Assembly: GCF_002433005.1 (NCBI RefSeq) | Contig: NZ_DJHF01000017.1 | Location: 22,613 to 86,612 of the forward strand | Source of the DNA: Acetomicrobium sp. UBA5826 | GTDB lineage: Bacteria > Synergistota > Synergistia > Synergistales > Acetomicrobiaceae | DNA length: 64,000 nt | Reading direction: 5' to 3' | Shown here: positions 25,755 through 33,800 of the stretch, in pieces | Position numbering within the stretch: position 1 is the stretch's first letter | Layout of the letters: the number at the start of each line of letters is the position of its first letter | Made by a program: the position numbers and the translations under genes | The notes under the pieces: model-generated | What the model was told of the DNA's origin: nothing | What the model saw: the letters and a program-made list of their open reading frames with translations, nothing else | Databases searched by the model: none

Positions 25755-27335
25755 CTATTCTTTAAGGACAGGACTTTCTAAAACCTTTAAACTTAAAATC
25801 CTGTCAACTCTAAAAACCCTTTCTCCCTGTCTGGAGTTGCAAAATGCCCGTACTCCTATGTATTTTTTCTCTTTATATTCCATCTCTCCGACTTCAAAGG
25901 GGGTTATGATTCTTTTGCTTTTCTCGTTATTTGGCTTAAGGTAAACGATTTCCAAAGCCAAATTCTCGTTTATGGCCTCCCTAATTCTCTCGATCTTGTC
26001 GTCTAGGGATTGCATCTCCTCAGCCTTACTATATTGGCACTCCGTCAAGAAATGCACCACGTTCCAGTCCATCCAGATATGTTCTTTCTTGATGGGTTTT
26101 TTTAGTATGATTCCCTCCAGAGAAGTGCAACGGCTCAAAGCAACATAAACTTGGCCATGGGCAAAGGCCCCGCGTCCAATGTCAATGATGACCTTATCGA
26201 AGGTCTTGCCCTGGCTTTTATGTATCGTCACTGCCCAGGCAAGCATCATTGGATATTGCCTGAACTTGCCTACGGTTTGAGATTTCAGCTTATCTCCGTC
26301 TACGTAAAAGTCGTAAATCTCCCAGGTGTGAGGGGTCACTTCGACCTCCCTTCCGTCTGAAAGCTCTACCACTATGACGTATTCCTCTTGATCGTCCTCT
26401 AAGACGTCTTTATAAATCTCGATAATTTTCCCGATACTTCCGTTTACCCACCTGCCCAGGGAGTCGTTGTTCAAAAGCATAATTTGGGCTCCCTCTTTTA
26501 CCTTAAGCTCCAAGGCCGTCGGCAGATATTCGTTCCCAAAATCGCCTTTAATAGCGCCTTTAAAAACATGAGTCATGCCTTTTAATTGGAAAAGGTGCTG
26601 CTCATTAATTTCTTCCGCACGTTTATTTGTTGTGGTCAAATATACGAAGAATTCTTCAGGATCGGGCTCGAAGTCGGGCATTACGCGGCTGTTCAGTAGC
26701 TCCATATCCTCATCTGTTATGGTCTTGTTGCGAATTGCTCCTAGCAAATCTATGAACTTCTGGTCGTGCTGGCGATATATCTTATCCAACTCCACAAACT
26801 CCACATCCAAGGTCTCAAAGGCCTTGGCACTGTAAAAATAAGGTGTCTTATAGAGGGTCTTAAAGACATCTCTTTCGTTTTTCGTTACAACGGGGGGAAG
26901 TTGATACAAATCTCCGATGAATACCATTTGAATTCCACCAAAGGGCAACTTGCTTTTAGGCCCATGGAGCCTCAAAAACTTGTCGACGCAGTCCAGTAAA
27001 TCAGCTCGAACCATGGAGACCTCGTCTATGATGATCGTATCTATCTTTTTGTAAATGTTCGTCGCACCATTGGGAGAACGAGACTTTTTAATCTGGTCGG
27101 GAGTAACGTTGGGCTTAAAACCGAAAAATGAATGGATGGTCTGACCTTTGACGTTCAAGGCAGCAACGCCGGTGGGGGCTAAAACCACGACTCTTTTTTT
27201 CGTCTTCTGTTGAAAATAAGACAGTAATGTGGACTTTCCTGTTCCGGCACGGCCGGTAACGAATACGTTTTTATCGGAATTTTCCATGAGATCTAATGCT
27301 TTGCGAAAGTCTTCGTTCAATTCTATTTTTGACAT
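25755..27335 (-). CDS. Pif1-family DNA helicase with C-terminal WYL domain
   Basis: SF1B helicase of 526 aa. Walker A GRAGTGKST at residues 28-36, the DEXX box IIIDEVSMVRADLLD near 97, FIGDLYQLPPV (motif III) near 140, and the late motifs MLAWAVTIHKSQGKTFDKV and GQVYVALSRCTSLEG typical of Pif1/RecD helicases. The last 69 residues (458-526) match a WYL module (ALEIVYLKP, ITPFEV, IGVRAFC, VFRVDRI). A Pif1-WYL arrangement is known from Thermotoga, where the WYL domain binds single-stranded DNA. It stands alone, convergent with the BFN gene and behind the terminator of the ModA operon. Confidence 0.9.
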   Translation of the reverse strand: MSKIELNEDFRKALDLMENSDKNVFVTGRAGTGKSTLLSYFQQKTKKRVVVLAPTGVAALNVKGQTIHSFFGFKPNVTPDQIKKSRSPNGATNIYKKIDTIIIDEVSMVRADLLDCVDKFLRLHGPKSKLPFGGIQMVFIGDLYQLPPVVTKNERDVFKTLYKTPYFYSAKAFETLDVEFVELDKIYRQHDQKFIDLLGAIRNKTITDEDMELLNSRVMPDFEPDPEEFFVYLTTTNKRAEEINEQHLFQLKGMTHVFKGAIKGDFGNEYLPTALELKVKEGAQIMLLNNDSLGRWVNGSIGKIIEIYKDVLEDDQEEYVIVVELSDGREVEVTPHTWEIYDFYVDGDKLKSQTVGKFRQYPMMLAWAVTIHKSQGKTFDKVIIDIGRGAFAHGQVYVALSRCTSLEGIILKKPIKKEHIWMDWNVVHFLTECQYSKAEEMQSLDDKIERIREAINENLALEIVYLKPNNEKSKRIITPFEVGEMEYKEKKYIGVRAFCNSRQGERVFRVDRILSLKVLESPVLKE

Positions 27336-27426
27336 CTAACCTCAAACCTCTGCATTTCCTTAATTTTGAGTTAATCATAACATGACAAAAACTAAAATTT
27401 AAGGCATAACGAGGACAAAATATACC

Positions 27427-27459
27427 AAAAAGAGCACATGTTACCCATGTGCTCTTTTT
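27427..27459. terminator. Rho-independent terminator, active in both directions
   Basis: A perfect 14-bp stem, AAAAAGAGCACATG (27427-27440) and CATGTGCTCTTTTT (27446-27459) with a 5-base loop. It gives a run of U on either strand. It ends the modA-DUF364 transcript (minus) and separates it from the helicase gene, which must have its own promoter in 27336-27420. Confidence 0.9.
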
Positions 27460-27494
27460 ATGTTACATCCGAGAGTTTAGCAATCTCCTTTAAT

Positions 27495-28274
27495 TCATTG
27501 GGCCTCAAAACATAGTCTTTCAATGCCCAAAAGTTTGGCGGGTATAGCTCCGGTTGTTCCATAAATAAAAGGTTTTACCCCTCTGTTATCCATGGTCTGA
27601 AGTATTCTATCGAGTGTGCTATTCACTAGAGTCGAGCCGGTAATGAGACAGACTCTGCACTCCCTTGCGATCTCATCAAGCGCTGTGTCACCGTCCAATA
27701 CTCTCACTCCAAAGACATCTTTTCCTATGTTATGAGGGTTTAAGTCACATAATTTTACCCTTTCTTTCCCCAAAACTTCCGCCATATGTTTAATAATTGC
27801 CGGTTGATATCCTATTACCCCAACTTTGGCTGAGGGAGCTAATGTCTCGCTTATAAATTCCGCCATTTTTCGCCCGCAACGGTCTGGAGCTTTGTCTTTG
27901 CAGTGAATGGTATGATCGTCCCAGCCAAGATGCCTTCCCAATGCATTAACTGTAGCCAAGAAAATAGCCCTATTTTTCTCCAAATTCAATGGCAAAAGAA
28001 GCACTTCTTCGAGAGTCCCCCTCCAACGGGAAGGCCTTGACGTAAAGGCCTGCCCCTTTTCTCCATTTAGTGTAGCCTCGATAAGCTTTTCCTCCCCGCG
28101 CTGAAGGGCAAAATCTTTATAGGGAGCAGGATCTCCAAGTGCTTCTTCAACGCCTAGGGGCTCTACGAGAACCGACTCATCCAGAAGATGAGAAAGACTT
28201 TTAATTTTTTTTAACACTATTGTTCTAACATGGAGAAGCAAATCAGAACTTTCGTTATTTCCATTGCACTTCAT
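27495..28274 (-). CDS. DUF364-family Rossmann-like protein (putative heavy-metal chelation)
   Basis: Protein of 259 aa, probably cytoplasmic. It resembles the DUF4213/DUF364 pair: an N-terminal alpha/beta part with the segment GEKGQAFTSRPSRWRGTLEEV, then a Rossmann-like C-terminal part starting near KVGVIGYQPAIIKHMAEVLG and including VCLITGSTLVNSTLDRIL. Members of this family are annotated as metal-related, mainly from structure and context. It lies 18 bp after a molybdate-binding-type gene in a two-gene operon, which supports a link to molybdate or tungstate. The biochemical role is unknown. Confidence 0.75.
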   Translation of the reverse strand: MKCNGNNESSDLLLHVRTIVLKKIKSLSHLLDESVLVEPLGVEEALGDPAPYKDFALQRGEEKLIEATLNGEKGQAFTSRPSRWRGTLEEVLLLPLNLEKNRAIFLATVNALGRHLGWDDHTIHCKDKAPDRCGRKMAEFISETLAPSAKVGVIGYQPAIIKHMAEVLGKERVKLCDLNPHNIGKDVFGVRVLDGDTALDEIARECRVCLITGSTLVNSTLDRILQTMDNRGVKPFIYGTTGAIPAKLLGIERLCFEAQ

Positions 28275-28292
28275 TACACATTTACCCCCCTA

Positions 28293-29018
28293 TTACTTCA
28301 TGTTATCTGGCGATAAAAATCCCCACTTCGTCCAAATAGGGAAAGACCTTTCGGAACGACAGAAAATCCAAAATTTGCGGACCTCCTCATTGGCTCTAAC
28401 AGTGAGACCCCCCACTTGATCGACAGTCATTCCAGATAGAGGAGTATAATTGCCGCCTGCTTTTATGGCCATGCTGAGAGGGATAAACGCTATCTCGGCA
28501 GCACTTCCTTTCGCCGCGACGACGGCCTGCGGTGCATTGCCAACTAAAATAATCCTCTTTTCAGCCATCATTTTATCCCATAATCCTGCCTCATCAAGAT
28601 ATTGCTTTGCCAGGTTTCCATAAGCTGTTATATCGGGATTTGGCACGGCTATTTTGGACTTTTTAATATCGCTTTCACATGGAGCCTCCGAAGAAAAACG
28701 CCACATCACCAATTGCCCTATGGCAAATGCGTGAACATCGACTAGCATTCCCTTGGCCTCTAACCATTTTGGCCATCTGGGCTCGGAAGCCAAAAACATA
28801 TCATATGGCGCACCCATCGCTATCTTATTTGCCAGAGGACCACACGCTTCCTTTACAAATTCCATTTTTTCTCCTCCAGCCTCGGCATAAGCTTCCATCA
28901 CCTCTTCAACGCAGGGAGCTATGCCTGCTGCAACGGCAACCACATTAGCCATAACTGGCACACACCATATTGACAGGACGCACATGATAATTACAAAAAC
29001 TCTAACAACTCGTTTCAA
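28293..29018 (-). CDS. ModA-like molybdate/tungstate-binding protein (orphan)
   Basis: Extracytoplasmic binding protein of 241 aa with a signal peptide (VFVIIMCVLSIWCVPVMANV). The body follows the ModA pattern: VAAGIAPCVEEVMEAYAE, GACGPLANKIAMGAPYDMFLA, AIGQLVMW, KIAVPNPDITAYGNLAKQYL, GNAPQAVVAAKGSAAEIAFIPLS. It is unusual that no ModB or ModC gene is adjacent; the partner is a DUF364 gene. The start is TTG 29018 after GAGGGGG. The ligand (molybdate, tungstate or another oxyanion) is inferred from the family. Confidence 0.8.
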   Translation of the reverse strand: MKRVVRVFVIIMCVLSIWCVPVMANVVAVAAGIAPCVEEVMEAYAEAGGEKMEFVKEACGPLANKIAMGAPYDMFLASEPRWPKWLEAKGMLVDVHAFAIGQLVMWRFSSEAPCESDIKKSKIAVPNPDITAYGNLAKQYLDEAGLWDKMMAEKRIILVGNAPQAVVAAKGSAAEIAFIPLSMAIKAGGNYTPLSGMTVDQVGGLTVRANEEVRKFWIFCRSERSFPIWTKWGFLSPDNMK

Positions 29019-29064
29019 TTGATTTACCCCCTCTTATATCGAATGGGACACGTGCTTATATAGT

Positions 29065-29104
29065 AAATTATCACAGTTAGATATATATTGCAACTAGGTT
29101 GCAA
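29065..29104 (-). promoter_or_regulatory. modA-like promoter with TTGCAAC palindrome
   Basis: On the minus strand TTGCAA (29088-29093) and TAATTT (29065-29070) are 17 bases apart, 47 bp before the TTG start. A perfect palindrome, TTGCAAC and GTTGCAA around TAG (29088-29104), covers the -35. That position suits repression, for example by a metal- or oxyanion-responsive regulator. A related but less symmetric site lies before gap. Confidence 0.5.
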
Positions 29105-29314
29105 ATGTGTGCCCGTTTATAGTATGACTACTGATCGATTTTGTTCTATATAGAAAAAGTAGTATACTTAAATTTAAAAGAAAGCTATCGAGGTCATGTC
29201 GCCAGGATTGTGATCCAATGCCTAATAAGTGATTATAGTCTTGTCCGCAGTCATACAAGGGCAAATGACATATAGCCAAGAAATAAATTTGTCCTGGAGG
29301 TAGTGAGTTTCTTA
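29105..29314. other. Gene-free stretch with one extra promoter-like site
   Basis: No coding region is recognised between the modA promoter and the rplU promoter. TTGTTC (29141-29146) and TATACT (29163-29168), 16 bases apart on the plus strand, form a fair promoter that would start RNA near 29175. It could give a longer rplU leader or a small separate RNA; only a 4-bp GGAT/ATCC hairpin near 29208 is evident in that stretch. Confidence 0.35.
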
Positions 29315-29343
29315 TTGACTTCGCGGTCCTTCTTATTTAAAAT
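29315..29343 (+). promoter_or_regulatory. rplU operon promoter
   Basis: TTGACT (29315-29320) and TAAAAT (29338-29343) are separated by exactly 17 bases, which places the transcript start near 29350 and leaves an 80-base leader before rplU. Confidence 0.7.
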
Positions 29344-29349
29344 GCATAA

Positions 29350-29428
29350 GTCCCATAAATATGGGACGATAACCGCTTGAGACGGGCTCCAAGGCAATTG
29401 CCGCCCGAGTTGCTCAGCGAGAGGAGGT
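29350..29428 (+). ncRNA. Candidate structured leader of the L21 (rplU) operon
   Basis: The leader can fold into two elements. The first is a 7-bp hairpin GTCCCAT/ATGGGAC (29350-29367) with an AAAT loop. The second is a nested structure: CGCTTGAG (29374-29381) pairs with CTCAGCG (29413-29419) with one bulge, CGGGC (29383-29387) with GCCCG (29403-29407), and GGC/GCC closes an AATT loop inside. The ribosome site GAGGAGG follows at once. Autogenous L21 leaders are known in Firmicutes; membership of that RNA family was not tested here. Confidence 0.5.
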
Positions 29429-29429
29429 A

Positions 29430-29750
29430 ATGAGTTTGACTTATGCTATTGTAGAAACCGGTGGGAAGCAGTATCGTGTATCGCCTGGAGATGTGTTGAA
29501 AGTCGAGAAGCTGGAGGGACAACCAGGAGATACAGTGGAGCTTGATCGAGTTCTAATGATATCCGACGATCAGGAAGTAAAGGTGGGACATCCGACTATT
29601 CCCGGTGCCAGCGTGGAAGCAACCATTAAGAATCACGGCAAAGACAAAAAAGTCATCGTCTTCAAATTCAAAAACAAAACTAATTATCAAAGGTTCAAAG
29701 GCCACCGTCAGCCCTACTCGGAAATCGAGATCTTGTCCGTGAAGTATTAA
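29430..29750 (+). CDS. rplU: 50S ribosomal protein L21
   Basis: Ribosomal protein of 106 aa, component of the large subunit near 23S rRNA domain I. The family start YAIVETGGKQYRVSPGD and the closing KFKNKTNYQRFKGHRQPY segment are typical. ATG 29430 is only two bases from the GAGGAGG site; a TTG at 29436 (giving MTYAIVETGG, closer to other L21 starts) has better spacing and may be the true start. First gene of the rplU-prp-rpmA-obgE group. Confidence 0.97.
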   Translation: MSLTYAIVETGGKQYRVSPGDVLKVEKLEGQPGDTVELDRVLMISDDQEVKVGHPTIPGASVEATIKNHGKDKKVIVFKFKNKTNYQRFKGHRQPYSEIEILSVKY

Positions 29751-29790
29751 CTTATCTAAATATAGTGAAGTATTTCAGATTTCGGTAAGA

Positions 29791-30126
29791 ATGATTAAAA
29801 TTAGTATAGGGATAGGGAAAAAAGGGCCATTATCGGTTGAAGCCAGAGGACACAGCGGATATGCTCAAAAGGGAGAAGATGTCGTTTGCGCAGCAGTGTC
29901 GACCTTGATGCATGCCCTCCTTTTAGGGCTAAAAGAGGTCGTCGAAGCTAAAGATGTAGTTTTCGATATCCAAGATGACGTACCTTTGTTTTTCCTCTCT
30001 TGGAACAAAGGTACCCTTGAAGATCCAAAGGCGAAGGCGGTAATAGAAACAGTGCTGGGCAGCTTAAGGTCCATTGCCCATTCCTATCCCGGGTATGTGC
30101 AAATTGTGGAGGTGAGTATAAATTGA
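29791..30126 (+). CDS. prp: Ribosomal-processing cysteine protease Prp
   Basis: Cysteine protease of 111 aa (YsxB/DUF464) that removes the N-terminal propeptide of L27. The catalytic pair is visible: His in [21 protein letters not shown] at about residue 22 and Cys in the VVCAAVS segment at about 34. It lies between rplU and rpmA as in Firmicutes, and the L27 next door carries the matching cleavage site. Confidence 0.92.
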   Translation: MIKISIGIGKKGPLSVEARGHSGYAQKGEDVVCAAVSTLMHALLLGLKEVVEAKDVVFDIQDDVPLFFLSWNKGTLEDPKAKAVIETVLGSLRSIAHSYPGYVQIVEVSIN

Positions 30127-30404
30127 TCAGGTTCGATATACAGTTGTTTGCGCACAAAAAGGGGCAGGGGAGCAGCCAAAACGGCAGAGACAGCATTAGC
30201 AAGAGGTTAGGAGTTAAAAGGTACGACGGGCAAGTCGTGGATGCCGGTAACATCATCATCCGCCAGCGCGGTACTAAAGTTCATCCCGGACAAAATGTAG
30301 GGCTCGGCAAGGATTATACTATTTTTGCTCTTAAAAAAGGAGTAGTTAAGTTCGAAAACAAAAGAAACAGAAAATACGTGAGCGTAATTCCCGTTGAAGA
30401 ATAG
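30123..30404 (+). CDS. rpmA: 50S ribosomal protein L27 with cleavable N-terminus
   Basis: Ribosomal protein of 93 aa at the peptidyl-transferase centre. It starts with the propeptide MIRFDIQLF followed by [15 protein letters not shown]; the LQLF/A site in other species is cut by Prp, and here it reads IQLF/A. The start is TTG 30123, overlapping the prp stop (TTGA), with GGAGGTGA upstream. Mature L27 would start at Ala 10. Confidence 0.97.
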   Translation: MIRFDIQLFAHKKGQGSSQNGRDSISKRLGVKRYDGQVVDAGNIIIRQRGTKVHPGQNVGLGKDYTIFALKKGVVKFENKRNRKYVSVIPVEE

Positions 30405-30429
30405 GATAAAATAGGTTTGACAAATACGC

Positions 30430-30470
30430 GAATAGGGGCCTTGTCATGTCAGGTCCCTATTCTATTATTA
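30430..30470 (+). terminator. Hairpin between rpmA and obgE (weak terminator or attenuator)
   Basis: An 11-bp stem with one G-U pair, GAATAGGGGCC (30430-30440) and GGTCCCTATTC (30452-30462), is followed by TATTATTA rather than a U-run. It lies 13 bp before the obgE start region and may lower obgE expression relative to the ribosomal proteins. Confidence 0.45.
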
Positions 30471-30483
30471 CGGGTGATGTAAA

Positions 30484-31773
30484 TTGAAGTTTATCGATAG
30501 AGCGGAAATTATTGTTCATGCCGGTCATGGCGGCAAGGGATGCATGAGTTTCAGGAGGGAAAAATACGTCCCTAAAGGTGGCCCCGATGGCGGAAACGGA
30601 GGAAGAGGGGGAAACGTTTACATAAAAGCCTCTGACAAAATTCAAACCCTCGAAGATTTTACCTACAAAACCCAGTTTAAAGCTCAATCAGGCCAAGATG
30701 GAAGAAAGAGAAATCAGTCCGGCAAGGATGGAGAGGATCTAATAATAGAAGTTCCCTGTGGGACGATCGTTTGGGACGCAGAGAGCGGCGAGCCCTTGGG
30801 TGACTTGGTAGATCCTAGCGACAGCTTGTTAGTTGCCCTTGGAGGAAGAGGGGGAAGAGGAAATGCTGCTTTTTCGACGCCTGTCAACCAAGCTCCCCGC
30901 TTTTCCGAAAAAGGGGAAGAGGGTCAAACAAAACATCTTATATTAGAACTAAAGATACTTGCCGACGTGGCGATAATAGGGCTTCCGAATGTGGGAAAAT
31001 CCAGTTTGTTGGCTAGTTTATCAAATGCGAAGCCTAAAATTGCCGATTATCCTTTTACAACCATAAATCCCAACCTTGGCGTTATACAGGAAGGTGATTT
31101 TCGCATAACTTTGGCGGATATTCCGGGGTTGATAGAAGGCGCATCGGAAAACAAGGGATTAGGTCTCTTGTTCTTGAGGCATATAGAGCGAAGTCGTTTC
31201 ATATTACATGTTTTGGACGTATCATCTCATTCGATCGACAACATAGAAGAACAATGGATAATTCTTCGTGAGGAGATTTCAAAATATAACGATCAAATAC
31301 TCAAAAAACCTTCTTTGCTGGTGGCCAACAAAACGGACCTGATTGATGACGCCTCTTTTTTGGATCAGGTTGCAAAATGGGCCGAGAAGTCAAAGCAAGA
31401 GATTTGCTTTACAAGCACTATAACGGGAAAAGGAATAAAAGAACTGGCAGAGCTGTTATTACAGAAACTTTCGAAATTAACCCCCGACAACAGGAGGCTT
31501 TATCCCCTAAAACATGCCACCAAGTCAGAATTTTACCGCGATTCAGACATAAGGATAGAGATCCTTGCAGAAGGAAAATATAAAGTCATCAGTCCATATC
31601 TTGAAGAACTAGTAAAACGATATGACTTTGGCCAAGAAGAGGCGATTTTGCGTTTCGGTAAGATCATTGCCAGATTAGGAGTAGAGGAATTGCTGGACAA
31701 GATGGGAGCAAAAGAAGGAGATACCGTTTGCATAGGTGATTTGGAGTTCGAATATGAACCCGATGTCAAATGA
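30484..31773 (+). CDS. obgE: GTPase ObgE/CgtA
   Basis: Essential GTPase of 429 aa that binds the 50S subunit. The Gly-rich Obg fold spans residues 1-158 (AGHGGKGCMSFRREKYVPKG). The G domain follows with G1 GLPNVGKSS near 166-174, G3 DIPGLIEGA near 213 and G4 NKTDLID near 283. A C-terminal OCT domain is present (about 345-429), as in Firmicutes and Thermus. The start is TTG 30484 behind GGGTGAT. Its last base overlaps the nadD start. Confidence 0.96.
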   Translation: MKFIDRAEIIVHAGHGGKGCMSFRREKYVPKGGPDGGNGGRGGNVYIKASDKIQTLEDFTYKTQFKAQSGQDGRKRNQSGKDGEDLIIEVPCGTIVWDAESGEPLGDLVDPSDSLLVALGGRGGRGNAAFSTPVNQAPRFSEKGEEGQTKHLILELKILADVAIIGLPNVGKSSLLASLSNAKPKIADYPFTTINPNLGVIQEGDFRITLADIPGLIEGASENKGLGLLFLRHIERSRFILHVLDVSSHSIDNIEEQWIILREEISKYNDQILKKPSLLVANKTDLIDDASFLDQVAKWAEKSKQEICFTSTITGKGIKELAELLLQKLSKLTPDNRRLYPLKHATKSEFYRDSDIRIEILAEGKYKVISPYLEELVKRYDFGQEEAILRFGKIIARLGVEELLDKMGAKEGDTVCIGDLEFEYEPDVK

Positions 31774-32438
31774 TCGACGAAGAAAGGGGAGATATGGTCT
31801 TGCCTCAGAGGCGATCCAATTTTATGAGCAGACTTAAAGTTGGCATCATGGGAGGCACCTTTGATCCCATTCATTTCGGGCATTTGGTTATTGCAGAAGA
31901 GGCCTATATATCGCTCAACCTGTCAGAGGTGATATTTGTACCAACGGGCAATCCTCCCCATAAAAACAATAAAATGATAACGTCTGCAGAAGATCGCTAT
32001 ATCATGACCTGTATGGCCATAGTCGATAATCCTCATTTTAAAATATCTAAAATTGAGATCGAACGCGGAGGACCATCGCATACCATTGACACGTTAAGGG
32101 AAATGAGACATTGGTATTTGCCGAGGGAGGTAGAATTTTTTTTCATAACAGGCATCGATGCCGTATTGCAAATGCCTTTATGGAAGGAACCTTACGAGAT
32201 CGCTCGCGTTGCCCATATAGTTGCAGCTTCAAGGCCGGGTTACAATGTCTCGCAATTGGAGTCATTGCCGGAGGAGATAAAGCGGGCAGTGATACCGCTG
32301 GAAATACCGCTGCTTGCCATATCGAGCACAGAAATAAGAAGACGTGTCGCGGCAGGGCAGAGCATAAGATATTTTTTGCCCTGGACCGTGGAGCATTTTA
32401 TATATAAGAGAAACCTTTATTCATTAGAGGGAAGGTGA
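31770..32438 (+). CDS. nadD: Nicotinate-nucleotide adenylyltransferase NadD
   Basis: Enzyme of NAD synthesis that adenylates nicotinate mononucleotide, up to 222 aa. The nucleotidyl-transferase motifs are GGTFDPIHFGHL and ISSTEIRRRV. ATG 31770 overlaps the obgE stop (ATGA). The extra 18 residues before SRLKVGIMGG are not typical, so ATG 31824 (204 aa) or ATG 31794 may be the real start. It lies in the usual obg-nadD-rsfS order. Confidence 0.93.
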   Translation: MIDEERGDMVLPQRRSNFMSRLKVGIMGGTFDPIHFGHLVIAEEAYISLNLSEVIFVPTGNPPHKNNKMITSAEDRYIMTCMAIVDNPHFKISKIEIERGGPSHTIDTLREMRHWYLPREVEFFFITGIDAVLQMPLWKEPYEIARVAHIVAASRPGYNVSQLESLPEEIKRAVIPLEIPLLAISSTEIRRRVAAGQSIRYFLPWTVEHFIYKRNLYSLEGR

Positions 32439-32444
32439 CCTCAT

Positions 32445-33719
32445 TTGACGAAATTGAAGCTCGCACTTTTGATAATGGCTATGGTCGTTGCAACCGTAGG
32501 AGGAGCTTACGTTCGTCTATACGGCTATTTTTCGCCTAAAGTAGAGTCAATAAAAGAGAGCGTTCAACACGACGAAAAAACGGGGAAGATAAATATTTGC
32601 ATAGTAGGCAAAGACAACACCGAAGATTCCCATCGTGCCGATACGATCCTCTTCACTACGCTGGATCTTGACAATAAGACAGTTCAAGTTTTATCCATCC
32701 CCAGAGACACCAGGGTCCAAATTCCTGGTCGCGGTTGGGATAAGATCAATCATGCCTATCCCTATGGGGGGATAGAACTACTGAATAGAACGCTCATAAA
32801 CTACCTAGGAATGCCAATCCATTATTATATCGAATTGGACTATAGCTCCTTTCCGAAGATAGTAGACCTGTTGGGAGGAGTCGATATATACGTCGAAAAA
32901 AGGCTTAAATATGTCGATAAAGCAGGTGGCCTCTACATAGATATCCCTCAGGGTTTACAACACATGGATGGAGAAACTGCATTAAAGTTCGTTAGATTTA
33001 GACATGACGCATTAGGCGATATAGGGAGGATTAAAAGACAACAACAATTCATGAAGGCACTGCTTCAAAAGATCGCCAATCAAGCCGTTAGCACGAAAAT
33101 GCCAACGTTTTTGAAGGAAATATTACAGGCACTTCAGACTGATTTGCCGGCCGAAGAGGCACTTAAACTGGCAATGTACTTCAGAGACATGCCACCACAG
33201 AATATAAGATTTTTCACGCTGCCAGGCAAGCCCGCTGTTTTATCTGGCGTCAGCTACTGGCTGGGCGATGTAAACAGAGCTTTAGCGATGCTTTCAGCTC
33301 CAATAAACGAAGAAGAACAAGAAGATGGCAATGCGATGAAAGATATGGCCACATCACCCGAGAAATTGATAGAAGAGGGTAAAGAGCAAATCGACAGAAA
33401 TACGATAGCTCGAAATATTACTTGTAGGGTAGCTGTATTAAATGGTGATGGGACCGCAGGACTAGCAAATCAATTCGCAGCCGCATTACAACGGTATGGT
33501 ATCGATATAGCATATAAAAGTAATGCCCGACACTTCGACTATCACTATACATCTATATTGTATCCAAGGAATCTCGAGAGGGAATCGAAGATGCTCGGTC
33601 AGTTGCTTGGCATTTCCGACGCTCTGGTAAAGCCAAGCGATAGCACAACCACACCTACAATCATTATAGGACATGATTACAAGTCCATCCTCGCAAGGCT
33701 GGAGAGCGGTTTGAGGTAA
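32445..33719 (+). CDS. LytR-CpsA-Psr (LCP) family protein with LytR_C domain
   Basis: Membrane-anchored phosphotransferase of 424 aa that attaches glycopolymers to the cell wall or envelope. An N-terminal membrane helix (LALLIMAMVVATVGGAYV) is followed by the LCP domain (about residues 55-215) with the polyprenyl-phosphate-binding Arg motifs RADTILFTTLD, SIPRDTRV and VRFRHDALGDIGRIKRQQ. A LytR_C domain lies at about 325-420 (CRVAVLNGDGTAGLA). TTG 32445 follows AAGGTGA. LCP proteins are less expected in diderms, but nadD-LCP-rsfS order is seen in several phyla. The polymer is unknown. Confidence 0.9.
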   Translation: MTKLKLALLIMAMVVATVGGAYVRLYGYFSPKVESIKESVQHDEKTGKINICIVGKDNTEDSHRADTILFTTLDLDNKTVQVLSIPRDTRVQIPGRGWDKINHAYPYGGIELLNRTLINYLGMPIHYYIELDYSSFPKIVDLLGGVDIYVEKRLKYVDKAGGLYIDIPQGLQHMDGETALKFVRFRHDALGDIGRIKRQQQFMKALLQKIANQAVSTKMPTFLKEILQALQTDLPAEEALKLAMYFRDMPPQNIRFFTLPGKPAVLSGVSYWLGDVNRALAMLSAPINEEEQEDGNAMKDMATSPEKLIEEGKEQIDRNTIARNITCRVAVLNGDGTAGLANQFAAALQRYGIDIAYKSNARHFDYHYTSILYPRNLERESKMLGQLLGISDALVKPSDSTTTPTIIIGHDYKSILARLESGLR

Positions 33720-33800
33720 AGGCTGTATGTAGTAAGCTGGATAAAGATGAGGTATAATAAAAATTAAAGAATGGTGACAAATTTATTTAAGGAGGGGTGA

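Noticed and set aside
29019..29104. Molybdenum-cofactor riboswitch before the modA-like gene
   Set aside because: The leader after the promoter is only about 40 bases, too short for that RNA, and shows no multi-stem fold.
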